Part shown: piece after piece, positions 36,161 to 48,800 of the stretch
How positions within the stretch are numbered: the stretch's first letter is position 1
How the letters are laid out: each line of letters starts with the position of its first letter
Source of the DNA: Ceratopteris richardii
Lineage: Eukaryota > Streptophyta > Polypodiopsida > Polypodiales > Pteridaceae
Assembly (NCBI GenBank): GCA_020310875.1
Contig: CM035444.1
Span: forward strand, 21,386,272-21,450,271
DNA: 64,000 bases
Reading direction: 5' to 3'
Program-made: the position numbers and the translations under genes
Notes under the pieces: generated by a model
Seen by the model: the letters and a program-made list of their open reading frames with translations, nothing else
Database searches by the model: none
What the model was told of the DNA's origin: nothing

Positions 36161-36713
36161 CAGAGTGTGTGTGTCAGAGAGATGTTAGATATAAATCAAG
36201 AGAGCTGTAGATAACTGAGCACGTGTGATTTCGTGGACAGCAACTTTTAAATTTAGACTGCAGAAAGAGTGTGGCCAAGGAGCCTCTCATGCGTAAGTGC
36301 TTGCATTTTGCAAATCCTTGGGGCTTTGGGTCGAAGAAAATTTAAATTAGAAAAAAAAAATCTTATTATTTGGGGAAGGTTTTACCATAGGTTTCATTAC
36401 AAGAGGTTGGGTGCACGAGATTCAAAAGACGGGTAGAGTTAGACTAGATAGGTAGAAGGAAAAAAAGCCATTCTTTTTATCCCTTTAGAGAGAAAGGAAA
36501 CCGTCTTTTCATTTTGGGTGTAAGAAGAACACTTTTCATGCATCTTTTTGGCAAAAAAGTAGGAAGCTCTTCAAAATCTAAAATGTCCTTTCGCATTGGA
36601 TAAACAGGAAACGTCGCCTCCTTCAATTTTGATTTTTCTTGAATACTTGACACAAAGGCACATGAGGATGCCATTCTCGTTCTTCAATAGTTCGTTTTTT
36701 TTCGCAGGATTCC
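36161..36713 (+). other. Putative IPK1 5' UTR with a spliced leader intron
   Basis: A near-consensus donor CATGC|GTAAGTGC (GT at 36293) and an acceptor with a strong pyrimidine tract, TTCGTTTTTTTTCGCAG (AG at 36706-36707), define a likely 415-bp leader intron ending six bases before the start codon. A small upstream ORF of 10 codons sits at 36182-36214. A second ATG at 36288 would, after splicing, give a five-codon ORF ending across the main ATG. Confidence 0.45.
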
Positions 36714-36833
36714 ATGGATGACAAGGTTGAAAACGTCCATAAAGTCGGGCCATTTGATGTGGAGGATTGGTGCTATCGAGGAGAAGGAGCTGCGAACATA
36801 GTTTTGGCTTACAAGGGTTCTGACCCTTTTTTG
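36714..36833 (+). CDS. IPK1: IPK1 exon 1
   Basis: Forty codons from ATG 36714 to TTG, phase 0, donor GTACGTG at 36834. It encodes the glycine-rich nucleotide-binding loop [11 protein letters not shown] (residues 23-33). The ATG is chosen because upstream frames are closed and family members start 15-20 residues before WxYRGEG. Confidence 0.9.
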
Positions 36834-39800
36834 GTACGTGTTTTAAAGTGTGGTTAATCTTTATTGCTCTGTTGATTGGTTCCATTTTTAACTATATTTA
36901 AGATGCTGAACAAGTATACATCTATGTATTCTCTTTTTGTTCTGCTCGTGCTCTAGACCAATCAATCGAATTGTTATAGCCTCGAATTAGGAGATTATGG
37001 ATTGCTTGCCATGCCATCCGTTTCTTTCTCTCCCTCTCTCACATTTTCCTTTTTTACTCTCCACAATTGTTTATTTTTCTTATTTTATGTGTATTTTCTT
37101 GTGAAAAATATTTTCTCTATATGAATTTATACTTATTTATACTTGGATTATGTTATTTTTCTAAAACCCAAGAGTTGGATTAGATTATGGGATGCTACTT
37201 TGTCACGATTAATGAGTATGATGAGACCATGTTTGCATGATCTCTTGGATGCCTAATTGTTTCTTTGTATGTATCACTCATTTGCTCTTCCTACACTAAT
37301 TAAGGTGGGCTTAGAGGTACATCTGGAGGCAGAGTCACCTATAGGGTAACTCTAACCCTAAATATGATGAGGTGTACTCTCCTTTGTTCCATAGAAATTC
37401 TTGAGAGTTATACATTTTTCTCTTGAAGGGGATTGCTATTGAGATCACCATTTCGAGATTCAATAGTTAGTCGAAGAGAGGTTTTATAGCCCATCAATCA
37501 TGGGTCTCTAGATGTTTGCATGTCTTGTTACCTTTAGAGGAATATAGAAGGAAAGTATTTGACCACAATTCAACTATTTTTGAGATAAGGCAAGGTTTAT
37601 GTACTAGGATGGGGTCTTGTGCCAGTAAAATTTCTGATCCTTGTATGTGTTGCACCTTGACCATGCTTGATTGGTAATTTCTACTAGATTTTATGTACAA
37701 CCTTTCACTAAAAGGTAACTATTTAGGTGCATCTAGTGCACAATTAGCGAGAGCTATGTATATGACATGTGGGTAAGTATTATCTAAGTGCCAGAGTCCC
37801 AATAATTGATAGCTCGCACTACTCTAGATCTTATCATAAGACACTCGTAGACTCGGTTAAGATCATGACGCCATTTGAGATGATTGTAAAGGTTGTATTG
37901 ATTAGTTCCATCATGAGAAGTATGAGCTTCACTCATCTTCCCATGGAACTACAACATACATAGTATCCTCTGCGTGGGAGTTAGTAATGTGGTAACTCTT
38001 GAGAGTTGGTTTCCTGTATGAGACTCACACGTACATGTCATCTTGAGATGATTAAGAAATCAAAGGATATATTCAATAGATGCTCTAGATTGTGGAAGAT
38101 ACTCAAAGGAGGAAGACAATGCTGTACACATCATGCGAGGCACTAGATGACTCGTAGACAAATATCAAGAGGCTAAGGAAATGAATCTTGCTATATTAAT
38201 TATTTAAAAAACCCATAACAACAGCCAATATAAAATAAAAATGACACTCAGCTTGGACCATATTATAGCCCGAACTTAGTCCAAATAGGCTCAAATCTTA
38301 GACAAGGATAAACTAAGTTTGAACCATGCAAGAAGTAAACAACAAGTGCAACTAGCCTTAGGAACAGCCAAGTTGCCACTCCACTTGCCGGCCTCCATAG
38401 AGATTACTTGCGTAGACACTTCCTCTAACAATGCTATATCTCTTTAATGTGCGGCACAAGTGGTGAGCTATGAGCTTGAAGGAGTCTAAGACTAGCGCCC
38501 TTGTAGAGATATTCATATCAGTAGACATACACAAACAGAGGTACAATAGAGAAGTTAAAGCTATCCAATCCACAATAGAAAAATACAATTGTCCGACACA
38601 CAAAGGATACAAAGAGTATTCCGGCATACAAATTGACAACAAGAATTGGCCCAACACACAAAAGGTACTTGTCCAATGCACAAACTAGCTAAGAAACCAC
38701 AGGGACTAGCCCCACTCATAGGAGTACAACAACACTAGGTGAGATTATGAACATACAAGCTTACAAGATAGGCTATAGCATAAGGGCTACTTAATCAACA
38801 TATGTATAATGGTGCTAGATTGTTGTCTAAATAGATGTTGGGAGTCCACATAGGTGACATTCACGTATAGGACTAGCCCAAGGTGGAGGGAAAAAGTGCC
38901 CATCAACAAGTTTTGGAAGGGGAGTTCCACTTTGGCAGCTGCCCAACAGTGGGCACGTAAACTGCCCATTGCAAGGCAGATTTCACAGTTTCCCAAGTGG
39001 GAGTCCATGAAGGTTTGCGAAGAGCTCTGAAGCACTAAGGCATTTCTATGGTATTGGGAGCAGTGGATAGATGCCATAATTTATTTCAAAAGGAGACATG
39101 CCAATCACCTTGTAAGGTCTAATGCCATATGCAAACTCTACTAATGGCAAATAACTATCCCAATTTGTTTGCCTCTCGGACACATATGCCCTCAACATGT
39201 CCTCTAGCATCTGGCTTACCTTTTGTGTTTGGCCAACCCCCTTAGTGTGGTCACCACTACTCATTTGTAATGACACTTTAATCTTGTCAAGGACAAACTT
39301 TCAAAAGGACATTCCAAATGTGTCCTATAGATGTAACATCCCTATTTGAAACTATGGATTTCAATAATACATGCAATCTCAAGATATGCTCGATAAATAG
39401 CTCCACCACCTATGGAGCCTTAATTGTCTCCTACATGGGTATTAGATGAGCCATCTTGCTCAACCTATCTACCACTAGGATAGCATCTCGCTTTCTTTGG
39501 GTCCATGGTAACCCCAATATGAAGTCCATGGATTTACTATCCTAGTTGTGCTCCTGAATCTCTAAAGGGTGTAGTAATCTCTTAAGGGTGTAGTAGACCT
39601 GATGTATGAGTCTCTCTCATTGACATGACAATAAAGTACTATCGAACATATGTGTGGAAAATGTTCTTCTTATGAGCTATATGATCTTGTCAATACTAGG
39701 ATGTCCTACACAAGGAACATCACAGTTGTCATGCGTAACTGTTTTTCTCAAATCTTGGGAATCTGGTACACAAACCTTTTGTTTCTGGTTAGCTGTTCCA

Positions 39801-42800
39801 TTCTCCAATGAGAAATTGGAACACGAACTTAACTTGTTTGCTTGCCTAAGGAAAGAAGCAGAGCTGCCCCATCTCCTATAATAGAGTCATCACGGATGGC
39901 TCTAATAATAATCTGTAACAAATGTGGATCTTCCAACTGTACTTCCTATATCTCTTAATGCAATGAGCTTTCTAGAACCGTAAAGCTCATTTGATACATT
40001 ATCTGAGATAATGCCACAACTACTACATTCTCTTTACCTCTTCTATACATGACTTCAAACTTTAAAGTTTGCACCATATAGATGGTGTCTCCAGACTTCA
40101 AGAGCATGCACCATTGCATACAACTCATGTTCGTGCACTGGCCCTACGATATGCACTACTTAATTTCATGCTTTCCAAAGCTACGGGTCTACCATCTTGG
40201 CGAAGAGCAACCCCTATGGCTATGTCGCTAGCATCTGTCTCCAACTCAAGCGAACTCAAATGGCCTCTGTGGATCCACCACTTTTTGAGTATTGGAGCCT
40301 CTAAAACATCTTGTTGCAATGTGTTAAAGCTTTTTTGCTGAATTAAATATTTGCTTCCATGGTACTTTGGCTTGAAGTGGATTCATCATTATGTTTATGT
40401 TAATGCATTGATTTAGCATAACTAATAAATCATCCACAACGAATTTTCTAATGAAAGGATGCAATATGTCATTCATTAACATGATGAAAGTAGAAGGTGC
40501 ATTAGTAGGTCAAATGATATAACCAAATACTCATAATGACCAAACTGGGCTCGAAATGCTTTTTTATGTACATCTTGCTTTATGATTCTAATTAGCTGAT
40601 ACCAACTCTTTAAAGTCTATCTTATTAAATACAATTGCACCACCTAGAGCATCTAGAATATTGTTTATTATGGGCATGGGGTATCTTATCTATGTTTGAC
40701 AATGATTTTATTGAGTGCTCATTGTGGGGTAGTCTACACATATTCTATAAGATCCGTCCTTCTTTTTTCCACTAACAACACTAGTGTTGCAAAGGGCGAA
40801 AAGCTAGGTTTTATCAGCCCTTTCTCCATATACTCATCCATGACCTTGCAGATTTCATTTTCCTCTTGTAGCTTCATGCAAAATGGTGGCAGTGCGATCT
40901 GTCTAGCTAATGGTACCAACTCAATCTTATGTTCAATGTTCTTGCAAGGAGGTAAACCAAAAGGTAACTCACATAAAAGTAAGTTATGGGATTTTGCTCT
41001 GACCTCCGCTGAAAGTGCTCGAGCATTCCCACTAGAACTTTCTCGATGGTTGGAATGCATCACAACACAAGATGAATATACAAAATATAAAAAGTAAATA
41101 ACTTACAATCAATCAATCTTGAGAAGCTTGGTTGTGGTTTCTAATCTCGTCTCTTGGAGATTTGGCTCTCCTCGGATTAACAATCATCACCTCTCGTGCT
41201 CAAACACATGAGATGCAAAGTGTATGATTGGTTGTTTCCTAGCATGTCACTTTTTGCTAAGGACTATGTCGAAATGGGCAAGTCTTGTGATCTCAAAGTC
41301 CAATCTATTCCCATAGGATCAAATCTGAATAGGTGAGCTAACCACTTATCGATCCAATGTCTCTATTCCCTCCTCTATAGCTAATCAATTATATAGGTGT
41401 AATTTGACTACACAATATCTGAGTGTAACTGTCTCTTAAGTCATGTCTCTTAAGTCAAGAGCTGATGTCATGATGTGTGGAGCTTGTATTGAAGGGTACC
41501 TTGAGAGGTTATCCTTCCATGAATCCTCTCATAACAATGACATAACAATGAGTTCTATATCTAGGAACTGGTATCCCTTCTTTGCCATTGGCAAGAGCAA
41601 AGCATTTGGCACAGGTGTACCGTTTTACTGACTTCCATAGCCACTATGGGAGATGGTGTTTAATCTTTGTTGGAGTTAGACGTCTGCGGAAGCACGCGAA
41701 CAGCACAAGGAAGAAGAAGCAGCTTGGAGCACAGCACACAATACTGAATGTATTACCACTAGAATGTACAAAGATAAGTAACCCGTTAGGGCAATAGGCG
41801 TATATACTAGCCGGGGGGAAAAAACCTCCTGAAGAGGGAAAAAAGTGCCCTGGCGGTCCTAGTGTGTTCACACACATCACTACCTAAATATATCAACAAA
41901 TCCCCCCTGGGAGTGATGCATTGAACAAGGAGCTGGCACTCATGTATAAGGAAGTGCCAAGCTATGTGGAATCAATCCACAAAAGGAAGTAAGCCCAAAG
42001 CTTTGCGGAAAGCTTCAAACTTCTCCCTCGGAAGAGCCTTCGTGAAAAGGTATGCAATGTTCTCTTTCGTGGACACATATGTCAAGCTGATCTCTCCAGG
42101 AGAGAACCTCTCCCTGACATAATGATAATGCACCTCAATGTGCTTAGTGCGAGCATGGAACAGAGGGTTCCTCGTAGCTGCCAATGCGCTCTGACGGCAG
42201 TGAAGATGGTGGTGGCATAAGACTGACCAACACCCAAATCAGCCATAAGGCGTCTGAGCCACACACACTGAACAGTCGCTGTGAAATCTTCCCTATACTC
42301 AGCCTCACAACTGGAGGTGGGCACAGTAGGCTGCTTCTCGCTCAACCAAGATATACATAAGCTACCAAGCATGAAGTAAAAGCCACTAGTGGACAAACGA
42401 GTGTCATAGAAAGAAGCCCAATCACTGTCAAAAAAAACATGCAAATCTAACGGTAGTGATCCCCCCTTGGGATAAAACAATCCAAGTAGCCGGGTACCAC
42501 TCAAGTAGCGAAAGATGCGCGTAACCGCCTACCAATGCTTCACACCTGGGGAATGCATAAACCTGCTGACCTGGGCAATGCATAAACCTGCTCATCTGTA
42601 AGACAGCAAATTGAATATCTGGCCGAGTAATGCATAAGTAAATCAAGCATCCAACAGCCTGCTCATAGAGCACATCATCAAATGAATCTAGAGCATCATG
42701 AAGACTCAATCGTAAACCTGTCTCCATAGGAGTCGCAATAGGCTTACAGTCTTCAAGGCCAAATTTTTGTGTACAGTTGCCTGGTAGAATATGATAATAA

Positions 42801-45800
42801 TAGAGACGAGCCTAACAGTACTTGCATTAGATACTGAAAATTATCTGAACCAAAGTTTTGATGAGTTGAAGGCACATTTACTCATCTCTCATTTTTATGG
42901 TTGTAGGTGGGAAAAGTTTTACGGATAAGGAAGAAATCTGTGGATAAGCAGCTTGTTGATAAAAGCAAGGTAATTTGTCAACCAGGAAAACCAATCTTAT
43001 CTGAAGATGAACAGAAGCTTTGGCAGAATTGGCCCTCAGTTGCAGAAGCAAGAAGTTTTGAAAGTTTACTCCAGGCTTATGCACGAGATGTTATGGGACC
43101 TCTGTTGGGGCCTGAACTTGTTGATCCTGGGGTGCGAATTCTCTCTGAGTTTGGAATTTCATTGTCTGTGCTAAGAAGCTGATATAGATGTCTTGTTGAT
43201 GATTTGGACTTTTTGACTTTTGATATGCCTCTTTGTTCTGCAGATTATTGTGTATATGTCAACTGAATTTTTGGAGAAAATCGCCTGCATTGTGGAGCAC
43301 GAACGTCCCTTGTCACGGAGAGCTGAAAGTGAGATTGACAGTCATAGCAACAGTGCGTTGTTGATTTCAGATCATTCAGTGTTTTGCTTGGTGGGAGGTT
43401 CGATTTCAGCTGTCTCATGCAATTTTGTGCTCACCATTCCATTCAAATATTTTGCTAAGAAGAAATAATTGTTTGATACTGTGGGCTTCCCATTTCTATC
43501 AAAGATACCATGCTCTATGAGAAGTTGAAGTTGTTTATGAGCCACATGTACCGTGTGCATCCTTTGTTTTGTTTAATTTGTTTGTTTTTTTGTTTATTGT
43601 TTTTAGGTATCTTGTACAAACAGTGATTCTTCTTCTCTTAGTAAGAAGAAACTACCTGTTAGCCACAATGTACAACTCCAGAAAGGAGGGTTCTTTGAGC
43701 ACAACTGTGATGCCACGACTTGTACACCCAGCAGGCGAGTCTATGTTTGGGGATAGGGGATGAAAAACCATCATGCATCTAATGACTCCAACAGCGAACA
43801 TTATGCTCCAAACAACTGTAGGGTGGACATGCTCATGTGCTATGATAGTGGTGCTGATGTTTGTGAGTTCTCTCTTTGTCTTCAGTAATCTGAGAGAGCT
43901 GACCATGAAGGTATGGATCAGCATGCTTCAGAGACATCAAATAGTCTTTGAAGGAATTTGCAATTTGTATCAATGGAGTGCTGTGCCCTGTGCCATAGAT
44001 GTGCCAAATGTTGAGGCTATTACAAATGGTCTGTTGATTTTTCTGTGGAGCGGGCAATTTGAATAACATGCATAGTTGACTACTAGTCCTTTCTGGGCAT
44101 GGACATCCCATGCGATCCTATGTTTGTCGCTAACAAGAGCAAGTGAATATCAATGGAGTGCCTTGCCATGTGCCATAGATGTGCCAAATGGTGAGGCTAT
44201 TACAAATGGTCTGTTGATTTTTCTGTGGAGAGAACCATTTGAATAACATGCATACTCGACTACTAATCCTTTCCTCGCATGGACACCTCATGCCATCCTA
44301 TGTTTCTCTCTAACAAGAGCACGTGAATGCTCAACCCGAATCTATTCAACTGCAAGGATTCACATAAAATATTTTACTGCAACTTACTTTGATGTCCTCA
44401 AGCTGAACAAAGCTTCCTTAATCTAACTCTGACCCAATAGCCAATCATAAGTTTTGGTTGAGCTATCGACCATGAGTAATTATTTGTGGCCGTTTGCTAA
44501 CCTCATGTTTTGCCAGGATTCATCCATATACTTGTAAGGTCATGTAACTTTTAATGCTGGCCAACTCTAGGTTTAAGGAATCTTTGGGCCATTTGAATGT
44601 ACTTGTGAATGTCACAACCCCATTGTCGATCCTTTTGGGATCAATGATCTCTCCATCTCCATTGTCTTGGATCCCCAGAGATCAATGAAGTTTTCCCTAA
44701 TATGAAGCATGATACCTTGGACAACATGTAGGTAGGACTAATGCTATTGTTTGGTTTATTGATGGCATATCAATGAGCTTGTACCACATCGGTCGTAGTC
44801 TATGGAGATTTAGATCTTTAGGCCCGAAGCTGGTGCTTTCAAAGTCAATATCCTATGCTCATGAGGGAGACCCATTATGTTTGTCTCTTCCTACATGATA
44901 AAGCACTCAGAGCCCCAAAATAGCCCAATCCTAGTGAGAAGGCCTATCTAGAGGATGTTGGGGGTTTCATTTGAAACACTCAAGCAAAGATGCACTCAAT
45001 GTCTCTAATTATGATCAAAGTCTTGCCATCCTTTGGACCTTGTGACCCATGAAAGTTTGATCCAACTCTCAAAATACCTATTGAGGAGTACTTCAAATGA
45101 TTCCTGTTTATTGCATAAGGTGTAAACCTTGCTACCCATGTGGTGGTTAAAAACAACTTTGAAGTGATGGCTCTTCATCAAGACATAGTTGGAATTAGAT
45201 GGGCCTAGAATGTTTCTTTGAACCTTCATATTGGAATATTTATGTATATAGATATTCACATATGTCTTTGAATGCCTAAGATCACTGTTATGGAGCAATA
45301 GACAGAGCTTTCTAGATTGGTGATCACAATCTCAATCTTTTAGGCCTCTAGGTAGGGTTTCTGTAGTGGAAGGTACAAAGCTCTCTAGATTGGTGATCAC
45401 AATCTCAATCTTTTAGGCCTCTAGGTAGGGTTTCTGTAGTGGAAGGTTGCCCTATTTGATATATTTTTATTAACAATCCCTCCTAACCTGACACTAGGGG
45501 AGTAATCGAGGTAAATATATTTGTTATTTGTTGTAGTTGTTGAAAATTTAGGAATCTGTATAATTTTCACATTTCATGCAAAGTATCCAACATCCACCAA
45601 CACACACAGGGACCTTTGACATGAAGGGCTCCCTCTAAACACACATCACGAAAAGAATTCACACATCCCCCTCTCTTCTCAACCAACTACTCCTTGGAAA
45701 GATAGAGACAACTATAGGATGCTATTTTATTATATAGGATATAGACTCAAACATACTCCCAAGAGTATCAAGGTTGGCTAGTCCTTTTCGAACCAAGGTT

Positions 45801-48800
45801 ATATGCTCTCATATGCACCTATCTGACTCTCATATATGGTTCAGTGGCTAACTTCAAGGAGCATTTAGAAGGTTGACTAGTGGTTGAACATCACTTCACA
45901 AATACATATCCAAAAAGCTATGTTCTCCAAGCTGTTTTGACTGTTGATTCCAGCAAATTCAGCAAATAACATAAAATTCCAGCTATAAGCTAGAATTTCA
46001 TGCATATATATAGTGCCCGCACTTTTATTTCTGCCATAATAGTTGCATTCTGCCTTGTTCTTCTTCAATATCATATCTCCTGGAGTGTATCTCTTTAAAA
46101 TAATATTCAGCTTTTTCATATAGATCGATGATTTGATGAGCTTTGCTGAGCTTGATTTAAACATGCCATGAAGATTTAATCTTCCGACATGTGACCGATT
46201 TTTCTATGTATTCTATGTTTTCTTGCTCTGATACCAATTGTTGGTTTTTAGGTCCACAACAAATATAGAGATAGAGAGAAAATAGAGACAATATGAAGAT
46301 AAAACTGTGCACGAGAGAGATGTAAGGAGCCATGCTCCAAATATAACCTTTACATTCCATGATTGAAGTTACAAGATAGCATAGAAGATACGCATGAAGT
46401 ACAAGACGATGAATACAAGCTGTCCAATAACTCAACAACCTCCAAGGCTGAAGTACGATCACCTCCAAAATAGATATAAGCTGCAGGACACCTTCAAGAT
46501 GATGAAGAAAATACAAATCCACCTCCTTCACGTCAAAGGGTCCACCTCCTTCAAGTCAAAGGGACCACCTCCTCAAAGCTAGCCCTTCAAGAGCACTCTC
46601 CAAAGTGATGGATATTAGTGTTCAATACTTGTCCTTTTATAGCCAATGGATGCTCTAGAAAAACTCACAAAAAAACACCTCTAAAAGCTGTTTTCGCTAA
46701 TTTTTGCACAAATCCAACGATTTTTCTTTTTAAGTTTTGGTGCTTGGCTTTTGTGGATGCCACATGGCATAATGCTAGCCATTGGATCCATTACATATGA
46801 TTTTGACATGTGTCATACAGCTTTCAAGTTAAAATCTGCTTTTCACACATAAGCTGCAAATCAGAATTTGATGTCTGACCTAGATTTTTGGTGCCAAACA
46901 CTCTTGTTATTTATGGTTGAATATCTCTCATTGAGGTCTACAAGAATTATATAGTAAAAATTTTTCACCATAATTTTTACCGTTTCCCAAAAATGAGAGC
47001 ATTTCTGACCATTTCCAAGAGTTAAATTTATCAATTTTTTAGACTTACAGGTAGGGCTTCCCTAATGGATGGTGGCATATTTTCTAACAAAAATAACTTT
47101 AGGATAAATCTCTATCCACCTTAACAGCAGCTCATGAACTTTATTAAAGTGAACACACGTTTGTCTTTCGGTCAAAAGCAGTGGAGGTCATTGCTAAAAC
47201 TAGAGATATTTGTAGGTCTATGAAAAAGGTCCCATGGAAGTTCCTCGTACCCATTTGACATGCTCATTGCTATGTATTAGGTGTGGGCATACCCACATAT
47301 CTATTTGATGTACTTGGCAGTCATATAATACATTGTCTTCCAATTTGTCATATCTATATGTGGAAATCTTATTTCAGCTTTGGCCATTATGAAGGAAAAT
47401 CTTGTGGTCATATTGAGTGGAGAGAGATTGTAAAAAACAAAATTTTCATATTATATTTTCAAGATTTCTGAAGAAAGTCTCATTGTATTGGATCAATATG
47501 ATGAGCATGATGGTTAGAGGGACACAGTCTGCAATTATTTACAAATACTTCAGTTTGTTTCCAAAATCTGAACATTCAAATCCACCATCAGATCCGTTTG
47601 GAGCGAGTTTGTCATCACCTTGAGTTTCTTTGAGACATTCAGCTCATTCAGATCATTGAGTTTGGTTTGAGTATTTGCACACCTTTGAGAAGTCTTTAAG
47701 TGCTTTTAGGTCTAACCATACTTTATAAATAGGTTGATGAATAAGAGGAGCAATCTTCATCAAGCACTTTGAAGGAGGAGGAGATGAAGATGATGAAGAA
47801 GAAGAAGAACAAGGAGGAGGAGGAGGAGGGGGGGAGGGGGGGGGAAGGAGGAGGAGGAGGAGGGAGGGGGGAGGAGGAGGAGGAGGAGGAGGAGGAGGAG
47901 GAGGAGGAGGAGGAGGAGGAGGAGGAGGAGGAGGAGGAGGAGGAGGAGGAGGAGGAGGAGGAGGAGGAGGAGGAGGAGGAGGAGGAGGAGAACTCGTTAC
48001 CAAACACATGAAGCCTTAAGCGATTTCAGCTAATCTTTGTTCCTCCATCAATGTAAATTCGTGGGAGGAATTGTTAGTTTTGTTATTCATTTAAGGTTAT
48101 GAAGCTTGAGAGTTTTGTCCTATACTCAGCTAGTGAATTTGAAGATTTTTAGGTCCAACGTTCTCACCTATAAACCTTAATTAACCATAAGTTTTAACCT
48201 GAGTCTAAATAACTTTAGGATAAATCTTTACCCATGTCAAAAGCAGCCTGTGAACTTAACTAAAGTTAACACGTGTTTATCTTTTCGTCAAAAACAGTGG
48301 AGGCCATTGCTAAAACTAGAAATATTTGTAGGTCTATGAAAAAGGTCCCACGGAAGCTCTAGTACCCTTGAGGCATGCTATGTATTAGATGTGGGCATAT
48401 CCACACATCTATTTGATGTACTTGATGGTTGTAATACATCATCTTCCAATTTGTCATATCTATCTGAGATGGTTGTTTGCTGTTCAATTCACCTTTTAAT
48501 CGAAGTCTATATGACCTTCTGTTCATTGGTTACTTCTATGTCTGCAGTTATTTTGTCATTTACACTTTTATACTGCTGCTAGTTGATTAATATTTGAGTG
48601 CTGTTACAAATCTGATCACATATTTGCTGTTCGTTTAATTGACATTCTGATTTTGAGTTTGTCGCATCTGATTACGTAATCATGTTGATAATGGGCTATT
48701 GATCACTATGCCAATCTGAACCAAATCATATAACTGTTGATGTTTATTAAAACTGACATCTGATGTTGTGGTGTTGATCTCCTTATGCTGAGGTCACTCT

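Noticed and set aside
43773..44066. 97-codon plus-strand frame as an IPK1 exon
   Set aside because: Its phase does not fit exon 4 and its 3' half is the 180-bp tandem unit; no IPK1 similarity.
46157..46531. 124-codon minus-strand frame as a gene
   Set aside because: It overlaps the LTR and primer site of an LTR element and has no domain pattern.
47653..48011. Proline-, serine- and glutamate-run open frames
   Set aside because: Pure by-product of the (GGA)n tract; short unrelated flanks only.
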